Source of the DNA: Rostratula benghalensis
Lineage: Eukaryota > Chordata > Aves > Charadriiformes > Rostratulidae
Reading direction: 5' to 3'
Length of the DNA stretch: 64,000 nucleotides
Assembly: GCA_013399305.1 (NCBI GenBank)
Contig: VXAI01000166.1
Coordinates: forward strand, 768,460 to 832,459
Part shown: positions 11,609 through 25,957 of the stretch, piece by piece
Position numbering within the stretch: the stretch's first letter is position 1
Layout of the letters: every line of letters starts with the position of its first letter
Notes under the pieces: generated by a model
The model's input: the letters and a program-made list of their open reading frames with translations, nothing else
Databases searched by the model: none
What the model was told of the DNA's origin: nothing
Program-made: the position numbers and the translations under genes

Positions 11609-14172
11609 CTGGAAAAAAATTGCAATAATAATTTCAGTCACAAAATATAGTACTTCTACAACCACCTAATAAGGAGAATCAAATACATCAAATCTTGCAA
11701 GCAATTATGCATTCTTGCATTTGATTATGCCATATTCATGACCTTCTAAGTTATTTTAATCATTGCACATATTTAATGACACAGCCTAATGGACATACTT
11801 TTGCAAACATGCTAGAAAAAAAGAAACACCTCCCAGAATGATAAAGAATCTTCTTATGGCACTAGGTTTGAAAAGTGTATTTACCAACTATTAACGTGAT
11901 TCTCTGGCTTTCAGCATTGCTCTGATGAAACACACGCTCTGGTAGCCATGTGTTTTTAATCTACGCAGCAGTTTCTAAAGAAACCATGCAGTTAAGTAAA
12001 AATAGCTAGATGCTAGCACAAGGCACGGAAAAGTTTCTTCTATGAGCATCCCAAATGTGAAGAGTACATCCTCAAGCAGGCGGTAGGTTCACAGTGCTGA
12101 CAATTGACAGGGTGCCTGCTGAGACCACCAAAACATAATCTTGGTTCTATTTCATCTTTTTGGTTAGCTATTTGGACAAACTTTTCAGGAAAGAAAACTC
12201 TTTTGAGAGAGGGAGAAAGAGAACAAGATTCTCAGCTGTACTTGCTCTCTTTCTCAAGATATGGCTGGTTTCAAACTTGGACTCCTAGACACTAACACAA
12301 AATAAATTTGTGAAAACCGCCATGATATTAGAAGTAATAAATACAGGAGACACTGCAGAACACAAAGCAGGAAAGCAGAAACAGCAGCCAAAACAGCTGC
12401 TTTCAAATAGCTCATTCTCCCTTCCCCCCCTCCTTTTTTTCTTTCAACCTTTTTCCTCTCTCCTGACCAGCAGACCCTGTGTGGTCCAACCTTTCTGAAA
12501 CTGCTAATAGTCGTGACAGGAGGTATTTTATGAAGGGTAAAAGACAATAATGCAGAACACCTGGTGATCCACAGCTGCCAAAAGATGCCATCATTTCAGC
12601 CAAAGCATTTGCTTTCAAGACTTGGTTTCATATCCAAAGCAATGCTGGAGAAGGTTGTACAATGAAATCATCTGCTGGAAATACCATGTACAATGCAGTA
12701 CGTGTGAATAATTAAAAACCAGCCAGAGAGCTTCAACAAAGGTTAACATCAAAACCCACCTCTGCTGTTACAGGGCACTGTGAAGCAAGCCAGCCACACT
12801 AAGGGAAAAATATTACTTCAAAGAGGCAAATGAAGGAAATGACAAGACCATCATCTAAAGGACCAGCTTGCCAGAACATAGCTACATTATTACATTTTTA
12901 TCTTAGTCTCTAACTACATAAAAGAGATTATCCAAAGCATTTGATGCCTAAATAAATCTGCTCGCAACAGAATTCATGACTTAATAAAATGCTGCCTGAT
13001 GGAAAGGATGCTAGTTATTTTTATCAAATCCATTTGTCAAAGGTAGGTGGTTTCATTCATGAACCCGGGGAGAAGAGGATGGCTTCTCATCAACAGGAAG
13101 GTGACAGGAGTGGCAGGTACTACTTGATTTTAGAAAACACTGTTACTTGTTTGTTCAAGCACACCTTGGTATTTATTTAGTCCTTGTATTCTCACGTACA
13201 CCCCAATTGCTATAGCTATGGCTCTGACATCATTACAAAAATGCTTAAATCTCAGCTGCTTCTGTCCAAAAAAAAAAAAAAAATCTGACTGCTGAAATTA
13301 AAAAAAAAAAACAAAAACAACAAATTGCCTGCAAAGCTTGTGTATAACCAAACAGCTCTGAAATCACAAGAAAAATGAAAATGTGTACTCATTCTTGAAC
13401 TCTCCTGTCTGCAAACAACCTCAGGATTTCAGAGCTGTGACACAATTTTTCAAATACCTCGAATTTTTAACAAGAATGAAAAACTCCAGATGGAAACTAA
13501 ACACTCGCCCTACAATTCATTCTCTTGTCAGTATCTGCCCAAATCAACTGTATTAACTTTATCTGGAGGGAGCTTTGCAATGCTTCATGGCTTTCTTTTC
13601 AATAATTTCCTAAGAAGTTCACTGTAAACAAAGAAATATTGATGAAATGAGCTGGGCTTCTCTACAGCAGAGAGCCAGTGATCTGCAGAACACATGTTGA
13701 TTTTAAAAGGTGTTCAAAACATCAAAATAGAAACCCTTAAATCACACAAAATTTAACGGAGGCTACAAGCACCAAATTGGTTTGGCACTCAAACACTACT
13801 AGTTGATGTTGATAACCTACCACACACCTTGATAAGCAGCAGCCCCACTAAATGTGTGTGGGGCAGCTCTGCTGAGGTTCCCCATGAACTGGGCTGGTGT
13901 GCAGTTCCTCAGGCATCTGCTGTAACTTCTCCGCCCGCCCCCAACCCCAGCTCCGAAGAGGCTGGAGATGATGATTTGTTTAAAAAAAGCTAAACTAAAT
14001 CCAGTTCAATTGCCTCCCCCAGCCTCACCGAATGTCACTAACACAGCCTACAGAGCCCTGGAAACTAAATAAAGCTCAGCCAGAGCAAGGTTTGCGTGAC
14101 TTCAAATAGTACGGCTTTGCTACCTCAAGGCAACTCCTGTTTATTTAGCCTTTTTGCAACCAACACGGGGAG

Positions 14173-14194
14173 AAAAAAAAAAAAAAAAAAAAAA
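14173..14194. repeat. A22 homopolymer
   Basis: Twenty-two consecutive A in intron 2, followed by GCCAACC. There is no identifiable retrocopy upstream. Confidence 0.9.
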
Positions 14195-16849
14195 GCCAAC
14201 CTGCAATCCATTACATTTCCGTTTCTCCTCCATCTGGCACCCTTCCAGGAAACAGGATACAACTAGCCAAGTGTGCAAAGGCTTTACTAATCAGTTTGCC
14301 AAACAGACATTTATCATTCCCCTCCTAGCCTTGGGGAGCGTGGCTGCTCCTTAGGAGGTTTCAACTGCAGCTCTCCAGCAGGCAAAGACCAACGTTCTGC
14401 ATGCTGCTCTCAACACACTTCCCTCTGCTGCAGCATGTACTGGCTGGGAGCATGGAAAGACTTCTCTTTATATAATCAGGTTAATTTTAAAGAGAGAAAC
14501 AAAGAATTAATAGCACATAATGTAGCACACGTACAGCATATAAATTAAGACATCACTGAAGTCATCCAGTTGGATTTTCCACAAACTATCTCTTTCCAGC
14601 ACGTCCTAAAAATAGTTGTGCTCAGATTTTCAAATACAATGTTTAAAACTAAATATTTTAAAAGCACCACTGTTTCTCTCTTTACACACACAGAGTAAAG
14701 GGGCTAAAGAAAATGCCAGCACTACCAAGCCCCGAACTCCAGCACAACAGAAAAGGAAGCAACCTTCACCTCCTTGCAGCAAGACTCACTAATCTGCTTG
14801 GAGCCAACACAGGAAACTTCTCCGTGGTGGGACGACTTCACACTGCCACAAACCAGGACCTGAAGGCACTCCCATATTTACACTATCAAAAGCCCAGTAC
14901 CCATCCTTCGTTTGGAGTGGTAAGAGTCTCAGAGACCTGGTCTGAAAGTCCATCTATTGTTACTGAGTCAAGGTGCATCACCATTAGTTAGAGTTCTTTT
15001 TCCAGAAGGCAGAGGACTGTAAAATAGATTCATCCATAAAGACAATAAAACCTAATTTAATAGACCATTGCAAAGCACGCTGCTATCCTGTAAGGCCACA
15101 AAAACGTGACTTGCTGTCTTTTACTTTGCCAGGCACACAGACATAGCAGCAGCCATCATCTGAAGCAGGGGGAAGTGAGTTTCCCTGCTAACTCGATGAC
15201 AAGTGCCCTTGTTTGGAAACTCTGCCCAGGAAAGCAGGGATGATGACTTAGCCCAGTGTTGGAGGCTGCTGCAGTGGAATCACAGTTTTCATATCTGACT
15301 GCATTAGTACCTTTCTTCTAGGTTGGCAATCTCCTTCTAATTGCTTGATACTGAAAATTGTAGTCCTTTACTTTTACTTTAATAAAAAAAAAAAAGAGTG
15401 TTGCAATGGGACAATATTTCTGCAAATTTGAACAAATTCAAGTAGACAAAATAAATTTCAGCATGCCAGGGTAGTAACAGGACAACATATTTCTATTAAT
15501 CACAGATGAGCAATACCCTCCATTCATTATCCTAAGTGACACAGTAGAAGATCTCCGGATGCAGAGGACACCTTGTTTTTATTACAGGAATCAGAATACA
15601 ATCTGGCTGGGGAATAATCTTCCATTGTATCTCTTTCCCAGAGTATGTAGCAAGCATAGCTTCTTGCACTGAAACTCTTCTGAAAGCAGCAAAGACTGTT
15701 TTCTCTCTTTTGGAAAATTAAAACTTCTGTAATTATGAGTCTGGCAACCTAACTGCATGTTAAACCAAGCCAAGTTAATCACCGGTGTCACTCCAAAATC
15801 AAGGAGGATGTCCCAAGGATATATTTTTGTCTCTAACAATTAAGATCATCACTCTCATTTTGACAGGATGCAACACAAACTTGTTGGAAACCTCTCTGCT
15901 TGTCTTGCATCCTACGTGGTTGTGAACCTCAGCCTACTTGAGCAAAGAATTAGGTCTCCTTCTGTCCTTCTGAAGAACCAATGCACATACACAAAGATGG
16001 TTTTGCTGTGGGTTTGTTGTTTTGGTTTTCTGCCCCTTGGTATTCTGGGATCCTCCTAACCTTACCTGTCCATCCTGTCTCTGCTAACAATACATTGGCT
16101 GCTTTTTCCATTGCTCAACATTGCTTACTTCCTCACTGAAAATTCAAATAGTGACACAGACTGCAATCCTGACAATCACCTGATTTATTTGTTTTATTTC
16201 TACATTAGCTGCTTTCTGGTAAGACCCAAGACTCCTAATTCAAGATCTAGCCAAGGCTGAACCCTACAGACTACTGCCCCTCTGCCCAACTCAACATCTC
16301 CTTTTAGCTCTCCAACTTTCACCTACCTATATTCATCCCAGTGGAAAATACTCCATTGCTTCTTCACTTTTACTTTCAAAATTTCTTTACTTTTTTGTTG
16401 TCTTACACCAAACTAATCTGCCATCCTCACATGCCTGCCCCTAACATCAGAATTTTCAGAGTTCTTTGCGATTCTCACAGAAACTTAAATTTTACTTCAT
16501 GTTCTCCTGCAACTGAAGTAACCTTTGAAAATACCTTGCTGGGTATCGTGGATTAAATTTTGCCAAACCTAAGGGAAGAGCTTCAAGTTCCACTTATTCC
16601 AGAAAAGCAGCCACTTTGGGACGGAGCTGAGTTGTTGATGGGTAGTTACGTGCTACAATTAGCCTTAAAGCTAATTGATGAAGCCTTAAACAAGAAGTAC
16701 AGGCATCTGTAGGAAAATACCAGTGGCTCAGCAGAGATCCCCTGCCCGGCCAGGGCACACGCCTGCGCAGAGAGCCCCCATTCAAACTGGGCAGCTGCAG
16801 AAAGGCAGGGGCTGGTAAATGGGGGCTGTATCCACCAGGCTAAACCTCA

Positions 16850-16985
16850 CTTTGCTTATCTGTGATTAGCAAACAAACAGCCCCTGTGGGACTTTTGTCA
16901 GCTGCAGCCTGCTGCTGGGCTGTGGAGCCAATCAATAACCCACAGATTGCTCCCAAATCTTCCACGCCAATTTAACCTGACTCAA
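16850..16985. promoter_or_regulatory. Candidate conserved noncoding element in intron 2
   Basis: There is a dense set of transcription-factor-like words: TTATCT (GATA) just before it, AGCAAACAAACAG (forkhead-like, about 16868-16880), CAGCTG (E-box, 16899-16904) and CAATCAATAA (PBX/HOX-like, 16929-16938). Such motif density without low complexity is typical of developmental enhancers, but conservation cannot be tested here. Confidence 0.28.
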
Positions 16986-18392
16986 TGGATACTTTATTCT
17001 GCTAAAGGAAAAAGCATTTGTCTCCTCCTCCTTTTCTTGCAGGAGTTTCAGTATTATACAACTTCAACTGCTATTTATAAAATTGTGAGTGCGCAAGCCA
17101 AGGCACATCAGGACTGAGAAGGGAAGGCTGTAACTACAACCAGCACTGAAACTGCACCAGCTCTGTCCAGCTGAGCAAGCACTTCTCAGCCCCAGACTGA
17201 GAAGTTACAGCTTTCTCAAAGTTACACTGAACTTCAAGTAAATAAAGTTTGTTTTCAAAACGCATTCCTGGGCTAAAAAATTTAAAATGTCTAAGTAAAC
17301 AAAACTCATTAAAAGAAGCCTGTCCATAGGTTCCACTGTTAAACTCTCAGCGAGAGTCACCAGTACCCACTGCAAGACAAAATACAGCTCTATGATACTG
17401 CTTTCCACGGGCTATCAAAGAATATTCATATTTTTTCTTGTTAACAGGAAAATAACTTATGATGAATGTTGAAGGAAGTAAGCGTTCCCATCCGTGCAAA
17501 TTTTGTTCTATCATTCAATTTGCAAAAATATGTGCACTGGGGCAAGACTTCCTTTAAGTACAGCCCATGGGCTGCAACACATACACACCAAAAGAAACAC
17601 ATATAACCTCAAACAATTATTACACAACATCAGTAGTTGAAGTAAGCTGTCTTGGCAGTCCTGAACAATATTCCCCAGCAACACACAGAAATTTGCACAA
17701 ACTTTCTAACATAAACCTGCCTTCAAAATAAGCAACAGTATCCCCTTGTCTGGAAAACTGGTAAGCCCTAGTCTGCAGCAGTAATGACACACCGTTGCAA
17801 TAAGCAACTTTGATTCCTCTCACTTCTGAAACAGAAAGCAGAAAACATTCTGTAAGATGCACTTTCTTCTCCCTAAATTGCCTTTGCACACCTAGCACAG
17901 TTTTGTGGTAACTTTTGGTCAACTGGAATGCAACAACTCCATCAACTACAAATTTGTGCTTTTGGTAAAGAAGGGTATCTGCATACTCGGGAGGTTTCCA
18001 AGATAATAAAATATACTCATGGTTAGACATGAGAGGGTTAAGAAATGACTGTATATATAGTAAATCCTCAAAGTTGCTTTAATCTGTCCATACAGCCTGT
18101 CTCTTACCCTAGCATTTATTGGCTTTCCAGGCATGGGATCTTTTGAATGACAATGCATCTAGCAAGTGATGCTGCAAAATATGGAAGTGGCTTAAATCTA
18201 CATATATTTGGCAATTAAATCTCCATTACCAGGTATCTAAGAGGTTCAGATGAATACTAGGTAAAGGCAAGAACCCAGGTTTTACAGACATCTCCAGAAT
18301 TAATTGAGTCCCTTCCCTTAGAGAAATGGGAATAATTTTCAGTATGATTGCTTGTTTCAGATTCAGGTCAACTGTTAACTTTTCCCCAGTTG

Positions 18393-18414
18393 AAAAAAAA
18401 AAAAAAAAAAAAAA
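18393..18414. repeat. A22 homopolymer
   Basis: Twenty-two consecutive A in intron 2, followed by GTATTTT. On the minus (transcribed) strand it reads as a T-run. Confidence 0.9.
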
Positions 18415-21400
18415 GTATTTTATCAAAATAATCTAGAATTTTATTTTTATATAGGAAGGGCAGGAAAAGAACTTTATATGAGTACAGGTTCTTCTATGCC
18501 AGGAAAAATCTGCCAGAGCTAATTAGGCAGGAACACCTCAGTACTCACAAAAAAATATACCAAAATACAACCACCCAAGAGGAGGGAAGGAAAGGAGGGA
18601 AAAGAATGATCTAATTTCTCACCATGTGTTTTTATGGTAACATACAGTGTCATACCGAGACAATATGGTGACAGAATGTGCTCAGGGCAGCCAATTACTT
18701 TCTTAGAGTACAGGGATAACCCATTTACCTCCAACATACAGGATTTGGCTTTTCTGATTTTCTGTCTGAATACTTAAGGTTTTTGCAACTCTTCTAAAGG
18801 CTTGAGCCTGGTACTGGCTGCCTGCTCGCTTTCGTCTCGTATTCCTATTCCTGATCAAAAGGAGAAGAAGTGGACTGCATGGCACAAGGACTGTTTGAGG
18901 GTCTCCACCTGAAGAGATCCAGCCTGAGAGCTTCTCAGGGTACTGCTCGGCCTCTGCAAGCTTTATTTGGTTTATAGGTTCAGATAGCCCCAACCTGGCA
19001 GCTCAGACAGCATAATAATTCAGGCTTGTAAGACAAAGCACAACACCGCAAACTTCAGCCTCCAGGCCATTTAGCCCAGCAAGCTTTCGTGTGCATGCAA
19101 AAATAATGCTGAACGCTGAAACTTCAAGACAACAGATAAGGAAAAAAGTTTTGTTTCCCTCTAGAAGTACTTGTAGCAGAATAAGTAGTCTTGGGATCCT
19201 TATACACAGCCATGCCAGCTTTTAAAATTAACATCTTAAACCGGAAACTGGAAAAAAAAGGTCCTCATCTTCTAAAAGCAATGGAATTTACTCAACCTAC
19301 TAGCTAGCATGTGTCCCCACAAACAGGAAAAATATGCAACTGTTAAGCACAGCGAGAGCCTTCTGAGCTACAGAAATATTACTCTTGTATCAGCAGGATT
19401 GAAACTCATCCAGAATCAAACTGATTTAGGACTCACATAGATAAGAAAACATTAATTAAACATGGGTTGGCCAACACGCTTTTAAACATCATTTAGCATC
19501 TAGTGCAGACCAAGTAGGTGATGTTTAAAAATATCTTAGCTGACTGTGGTTAATTCTACTTGGGAGTCTTTGCCTAAAGGTTTGTCTTGACTAGAATTTG
19601 AAGGTGCAAGTTAGAACATGCAGACACACTTTCTGAAGCTCTAGCGCATACAAGGCAGCAAACATTTTTAATGTATGCTAGCTGGTCAAGTCCAAGCTGA
19701 GGCTCTTAACTTGCTACCACACGTGAATCCTACACGTTGCATTTTCTTCATCAGAACTTTACCTCTTGGAATTCAAGCTGGAGCAACCGAGGAAATTACC
19801 TCCTCCAGCTGTTCAAATATTCGGAGCTGGCAGATGGATGAAGAGCACTCATCAGCTTCCACCCAACATCAGCTGGCTATTTTTGAAATACCAACAGGAT
19901 GTCTACACTGGCTGCCTTTATAACAAGGCAACTGGAGAGAGCTCTTGGCTTGTTCTTCCATTTCTGCTGGTGGGGCTGAATGGACACACAGTGGGTGGTA
20001 ATGCCTCCAATCATTCCAGCAATTTTCACAAGAGGATGTCATCACGTCAGCTAACGCAAGGCATCAGGACAACTTTTCTCACTTTTTATACTTGAAACAA
20101 GACCTTTGCCTCCAGCTTCCAACTACAAATCCTGGGACTACTTATGTTTATAAAAGGGAGAGGAACCGCACCACTTCATAAACATTTGCATGCTACCTTG
20201 AAAATGCTACTTTAAAAGACCTAGCACTGAAGGACGAAAAGCCTCCTTCTGCCAAACGCTCCATAACCAGGTGAGGAAAGACACTGCATCCCAAACTAAC
20301 AGCTCAGCCTTGGTGGCCTTGGCAGAACTCCAAGACATGCCTTATTCATAAAACCAGAGTAATAAAAAAGACAGACACTCCCCCTCCCTCCCCAAGGATA
20401 CTACAACTTGGTGCTGATGCAGAAATTAGAAGGAAGGGGACCATCTAAATTACACACTGAAATAGATACTACAAAAGCAAGCAGCTGTGACATTTCAGCC
20501 AGGTGGTCATCTTCAGCTGCAGTCAAGAGGAAAAATAACTCGAGACATTTCCCTTGCAGATACTTCCTGATTACAACCTTATGGCAAAACCACCTCATTT
20601 TCACTGCTAGTATGCATTTTAATTAATTCCCATGTTCTTAAAATATACTTTGTCAATTAAAAGCCAAGCTCAGAGACTTTGGCTGAGGAGGGGGGAGAGG
20701 GATTTGAAATGTTTAAGCAAGATCTCTTAGTGCTGTAGTCAGCATGGATATAATTAGTCAAGCAAATTTCCAGTTGTACTATTTCTTTTCCTAAAAAATT
20801 AGTTGCATACGTACTGTCTTTCAGTCACTGTTTATTCATCTCTCAAAAAGCCGTTTAGCACCACCCTTCAGAAAAAACTTAACCTTCCTTTTATCACCTT
20901 ACTTCCCTAACCAATTTCACCAGCTGTTTAAAAAAAAAACAACCCAAACTTAATAAGCTTTGCCCTTGACTGATTGAAAAAACACACTAAAAATCACAGA
21001 ATAGAAACTGTTTCATATCACATATGAACAAGCAGCAGAAACACAATATGCCTTGGCATCAGCACACACTGGGAAGGTAATCGAGCACTGCTGTCTCTTG
21101 GGGCCTTCAGGAAATTGTCCTTGCAGTATTATTGGGTCTTCAAAACCCTAACAGTCAAGAGCATCCTCCCCAACCCTTGTTGGAAAAGGTGAGAACCCTG
21201 TCCTAAGGTTGACTGCCTGGGAGGTCTCCCCTTTGGCCAACCACGTGCTTGTGTCACAGGCAACCTACAGACAAACAGGAGGACAGTTTGCTGTCCCCTG
21301 CCCTCCTACCCCCTTTCACATAAACTCACACCCGGACAGCCAAACGTTAGCACCTAAACCTTACCCACCAGTGTACAGCAAATAAGATGACAACATTTTA

Positions 21401-22639
21401 AATGCTTAAGAGGGGAGATCAAAACAAGTTTAAAAGGTCACTATTGGAGGGAGACTTTTGCTTTATTCAAGTGGTTCGAGTTTCTGAAGCCAGACTGGAA
21501 AACTGTCATTTTGATTTGCCTTTCTTGATGAGAGAGTGCCTTTCTAAGGGATCCAGCAGATCATTCACAAATACAGTGAACAGAAGTAATGCAGTTAAAA
21601 ACTTTCAGACTACTTTCGACAACTTGAAATATTAAAAGGAACTGTAACCATTTAGAACAGCAACACACATAACACAGCCTGACTGTTCTCATTAAAAATT
21701 CACACTGGAAAATGGTTTCTGCTTTCTAAAAACACTGCATCATCTAACTATATTTCCCTCTTCTAGCTTTCTATAAATACTTTAAGGTGTGGTTAGAAAA
21801 CCGTGGCCAAGTTCTTCAAGGATTTTTAGTTTCCATATCAAGTTCAGGGCTGCAGCATATTTACATTAACATTTTCTGGAGAATACACTTCATTAACTGC
21901 TGTGGCAAAACCCTTGGTGGTCTGCTCCTCGCTGACTCTGACCATTGCCGTCCCAATCATTTGCAAATTACTTCCAGATGGGTATCCGTTACACAGAGAT
22001 GGAGAATTTTTATAACATTTATAAATAGTGCAAGAATCCTACAGACACATGATAGGTGTGCTATGCAGTGACACGCATGACGAGGCTGTGAAGGGGAGCA
22101 CATAACCTCAGGGGTGGATTCTGCCCAAGGACAAGCTGGAACCCCTGCGAGTAACACTCAGGTAGGACACCATTTCCAAGGTAAGAAAAACTCAGATTGT
22201 ACCTCAAAACTTGATACTTTGCAGGTGAGTCAGTCGCCCAACACAGCCATTTAGTGTCATTTTAGATGTCATCTTCCACCTGGCCCCAACTGCCATCAGT
22301 CTCCCAAGCTGTGCCAGACCTGCCAGACTTGCATGGGTGTCTCAGATACCCCAGCACATCTAAAAATGGCATGGGATGCATACATCCAACGACCCAGGTC
22401 GCTCCCCCTTTGGTGACATAGAAGGCACCTTCCAATCGAGCAGCCAGCTTTTACAAGTCTGGTATGCTGCTTCTTCGACTTTTATTAGTCAGTGTTCATT
22501 TCAGGATTCAGAAAATGATCCTCTGAAGTCTCTCCATGCTACCAAGTAATTCATTGCGTTAAGGAAACGCCAACCCCCATTTTAAATAGTGCCTACTGCA
22601 TTTTTCAGTCCCCTCCTCCTCCTACGTAGATTGTGTAAG

Positions 22640-22770
22640 GCTCAGATGCCACCATTAATACATCTAATTGCCTCCCATTTACATTCAATTAAGCTCTGTG
22701 ATACTATTTTGCAATATTAATTAACTAACTGTCAGGAGCTAATCTCCCAGAGCATGTGACAGATGGCAGG
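22640..22770. promoter_or_regulatory. Candidate homeodomain-motif-rich noncoding element in intron 2
   Basis: Several ATTA/TAAT cores occur within about 100 bp (ACCATTAATACAT, CTAATTGCC, TTCAATTAAGC, AATATTAATTAACTAACT). The composition resembles vertebrate conserved noncoding elements. Status is inferred. Confidence 0.25.
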
Positions 22771-25246
22771 GCTAAAGCACACGAAGAGAAAGGTGTTTGT
22801 GACTGTCTCCTGGATGAAGAGCTCCTAAAGTCTGTGGCAGCATGGGTACTTTTGGCATTCCCATTAGTTTATAGGATCTTCATTTGCTTTTGACATGAAT
22901 TCCTGGGAAAAGCTGTAGAAGGGAAAAGTCACTTCAAGCACAAATTTCAACACCACTTCACTTAACTGTCTCTTTTTCTTTGGCATGGAGACTCATTCCC
23001 ATTTTTCTGTGCTAAAAAAGCAACTTTGCTGGTGCCTGGCAGTCAGAATTTGGATCTGTTCAACTATAAATAAAAGCCAGGAAGAAAGTTTGAAAGTCAT
23101 CTTAGAGTGGAGAGGGAAAATTGTGGTTGTGCAGTAGGAAATACGACAGTTTGCTTTTTTCTGTCCACAGCAAAAATAAAGACAGAAAAATTCTGTATCC
23201 TGTCCCACAGAGAAAAAGGAATGGCCAGAACGAAGCAAAAATGTGTCACGTCTGGTGCTGGTCATTTCCATTAAGGAGGGGAGCTGCTTCTGCTTGAATC
23301 TGCTTTATTACATTCTCTCGAGGAAGAAACTGAACTGAAGCACAGGAACCTGAAGTTGACTCGTGCACAGATGAATATAACCAGGTCTTCAAAGAAAAGG
23401 AAGAAACCTTCCTCATTTCACTGCGGGTGGGCACGGCCAGAGCCCCTACAAATAGGCTTCAAATTCAAAGCAGCCCACTGCTGCAAAACATTACTAAAAA
23501 CTCCTAAGTCTTGGTTAATGGTTTTCAACAGAGAAGTACTGTGCACAAATATTGTCTACTCATGGCTGTGCTCTCACAGTCATTTTCCTGTCTTTTGGCA
23601 TCCATGATAGCTGGCGAATTGGAGAGATTTTTTTCTTCTTAATCTTCCTGGAGATTCTCTGCAGCTTTCAGAAGTAACTTGAACATAAAATGAGAATTGT
23701 ATTTTTTTTTCCTACTGTACTAAGCCATTATGATCGATTCAAATATGTTCCAAACATTTGGCAATTATAATTTTTACTGTGAAGTTATTGTTTTTCGGTT
23801 GTTTGGGTTTTTTCCAGAAGTTGCTTAAACATATCAAGTAAGCCTGCCAGGAATCATTTAAAGCTTCTGGGTGTTCACATGTAATTCTGAGCTTAATGCT
23901 AGCCTATCTTTTCACAAACTGAAATTTAGGGGGACAATAAGGTACACGTAGCAAAAGGCTCTTAGGCAATAAGCACAACAGATGATGGCTGAAGGCTCTG
24001 CCTTTTCTCTTTACCTCTTGACACACCCCAGAGTTTATGGAAGTTGCACAATATGCACACCCACCAGTTAGGTTTTATTGCTTAATTACTTATAGCAGGA
24101 AAAAATGAAGTCTCCCACAGTAATCTGAAGTTGGGAACATAGTTGCTTGGGGGTTTTTTTCAACTTCTGGTGTGAAATACAAGAATTTGGGAAAAAAAAA
24201 GGACTACAAATATAGTCTAACAAAACACACAGATATACAGCAGCACGTATTGTAAAGCACATAAGGAATGTAATCGAGTACATATTTTGAGCCAAGCACA
24301 CTTTCTCAGGCTTCTAACTTTTATTTTTGTGGTTTAAATTTACTCCTTATGCCATGTAGCCTCTCTTAAATTGTGTGAACTACACACATGCACCACCTGA
24401 AATCCTGGTACATCTATTTTCCTTCATGAGGTATTCCCGACTACATTGGAAATTTAAGCAATACCTAAAGTCAGAGGGAATAAACCAGAACCTGTAAGGC
24501 ATGAAATAAGATACCACACACAATTCATCTGACATAAATAAGCTCAACTGTGCCTTGCAATTGCACTGACCCGAGTCAAAACTACTTAAGAACCAGGGAA
24601 AATGGAGTTATTTTAAGTGTATTAGTAATGGTAACTGCTACATTATCAGGACATAAGAGAGACCAAAATTTAAGGAGAGATAGAACACCTTATTAGGCCA
24701 ACCAGTGCAGCCAGGGGTGGGGGACAAAGAAGAAAAACAGAGAAGCTTGCAGGAACACAAGTGATCCATCTTTTCTCAATTTCTCAGGATCTTGTTGCAG
24801 TGAGGTGGGGTGGTTGCATTGGTTATAGCAGATAACCAGAGTCAAAAGGTTCTGGCTTTATCTGCAGTTTTGCTATAGGGTTAATTTATCCTTTTGCCCT
24901 CTACAAATGGCTTTAATTCTTTTCCTCAGTTTCCTCATTTCTAAAGTCAGAAGAACGTTTCCCTACTTTTTGAGGGTTTGTGTCTTTGGGGAAATAAGCA
25001 TTCCTTCCCAAAGCTGCGTTTATTGAAAACAAAAGAATAAAAATTAAATCTCTCAACACAGTATTCATAGTTCCAGTCTAGCCAAAGTTACAAGTAAGGA
25101 CAGCCTTACTTTGTGTTTTAAATGCTCTTTGATACAAGAAATGCTACTTTGACACTGAAAATGCAAGAGAAGCAAAGCAAATTGCAGTGGTTTTGTCTTA
25201 TCTATTTCTTATTACTGCAAGTTCTCAACGCTCTCTGGCAAAGGTT

Positions 25247-25310
25247 GAACCATTACCCTCTCTTCATAGATAAGGAAACTAAGGCACATAGAACTCACTT
25301 GTCACATAAT
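25247..25310 (+). repeat. MIR-type SINE fragment
   Basis: TACCCTCTCTTCATAGATAA followed by GGAAACTAAGGCACATAGAA closely resembles the MIR 3' region (CCCATTTTACAGATGAGGAA then ACTGAGGCACAGAG). It is a short diverged piece about 0.65 kb downstream of exon 2, in intron 2. Confidence 0.6.
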
Positions 25311-25957
25311 AGTACTTACTAAAGTAGTAATTGAAAGTCAAAGCCTTCCCTCTGCTTATTGAGTCTGAAAACCAACCTAATTTAGGGCTATGCTGTGAAA
25401 GGGTGCTTTAACTTTGAAAGGCATCTCAGTTAAGATTTCAGTTCTGCAAAACACTGGGCACACAAGCCTTGAGTGGGACAAGAGGGAGATGGAAACTGGA
25501 GAAAGAATTTCCACCAGAGAAACTAAGAGCAAGAAGCCCTGTACTACAGACCTTGAATTTCTGATGTAGGTCAGTGTGGGCTTGCAAGCACTGCATCTGC
25601 AGCCTACAGGGGCAATGGGAGCAAGCTGCTCAGCAAGTGAAACTATACTTTATGGAACTTACGCAACAGCTATACTGTAGCTCCTTCGGAAACAATGGTA
25701 ATTACACACCTCTTGTGTTATCTTTGGATAACACTGTAATTAGTATGTGTCATCACTCTAGCAATGATTAAAATAATTACCGTAAAAAGTCCCCTGTAAG
25801 TAGCATTTACTGTTCCGGTTTCCAAACATGTACAGGATTATTTTTTTAAAGGGTAATTGCTTTCCCTGTTCGCAACTCAACACTATTTCCCCACCCACCT
25901 TCCACTTCACACAGCCCATCTGATGTAGCTAAACTTTAATGCGTGTAAAATACTTAC

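Larger units (their letters stand above)
11609..25957 (-). other. LGR4: LGR4 intron 2
   Basis: This intron of about 14.3 kb separates exons 3 and 2. It holds homopolymer A-runs (22 A at 14173-14194 and 22 A at 18393-18414), a MIR-type SINE remnant near 25247-25310, and two blocks at 16850-16985 and 22640-22770 that look like candidate conserved noncoding elements. No open frame has recognisable homology. Confidence 0.85.

Noticed and set aside
20981..21310. Possible CR1 LINE 3' end (ATCACAGAATAGAA)
   Set aside because: The following sequence does not match the expected reverse-complement CR1 3' region, and the short word is common by chance.
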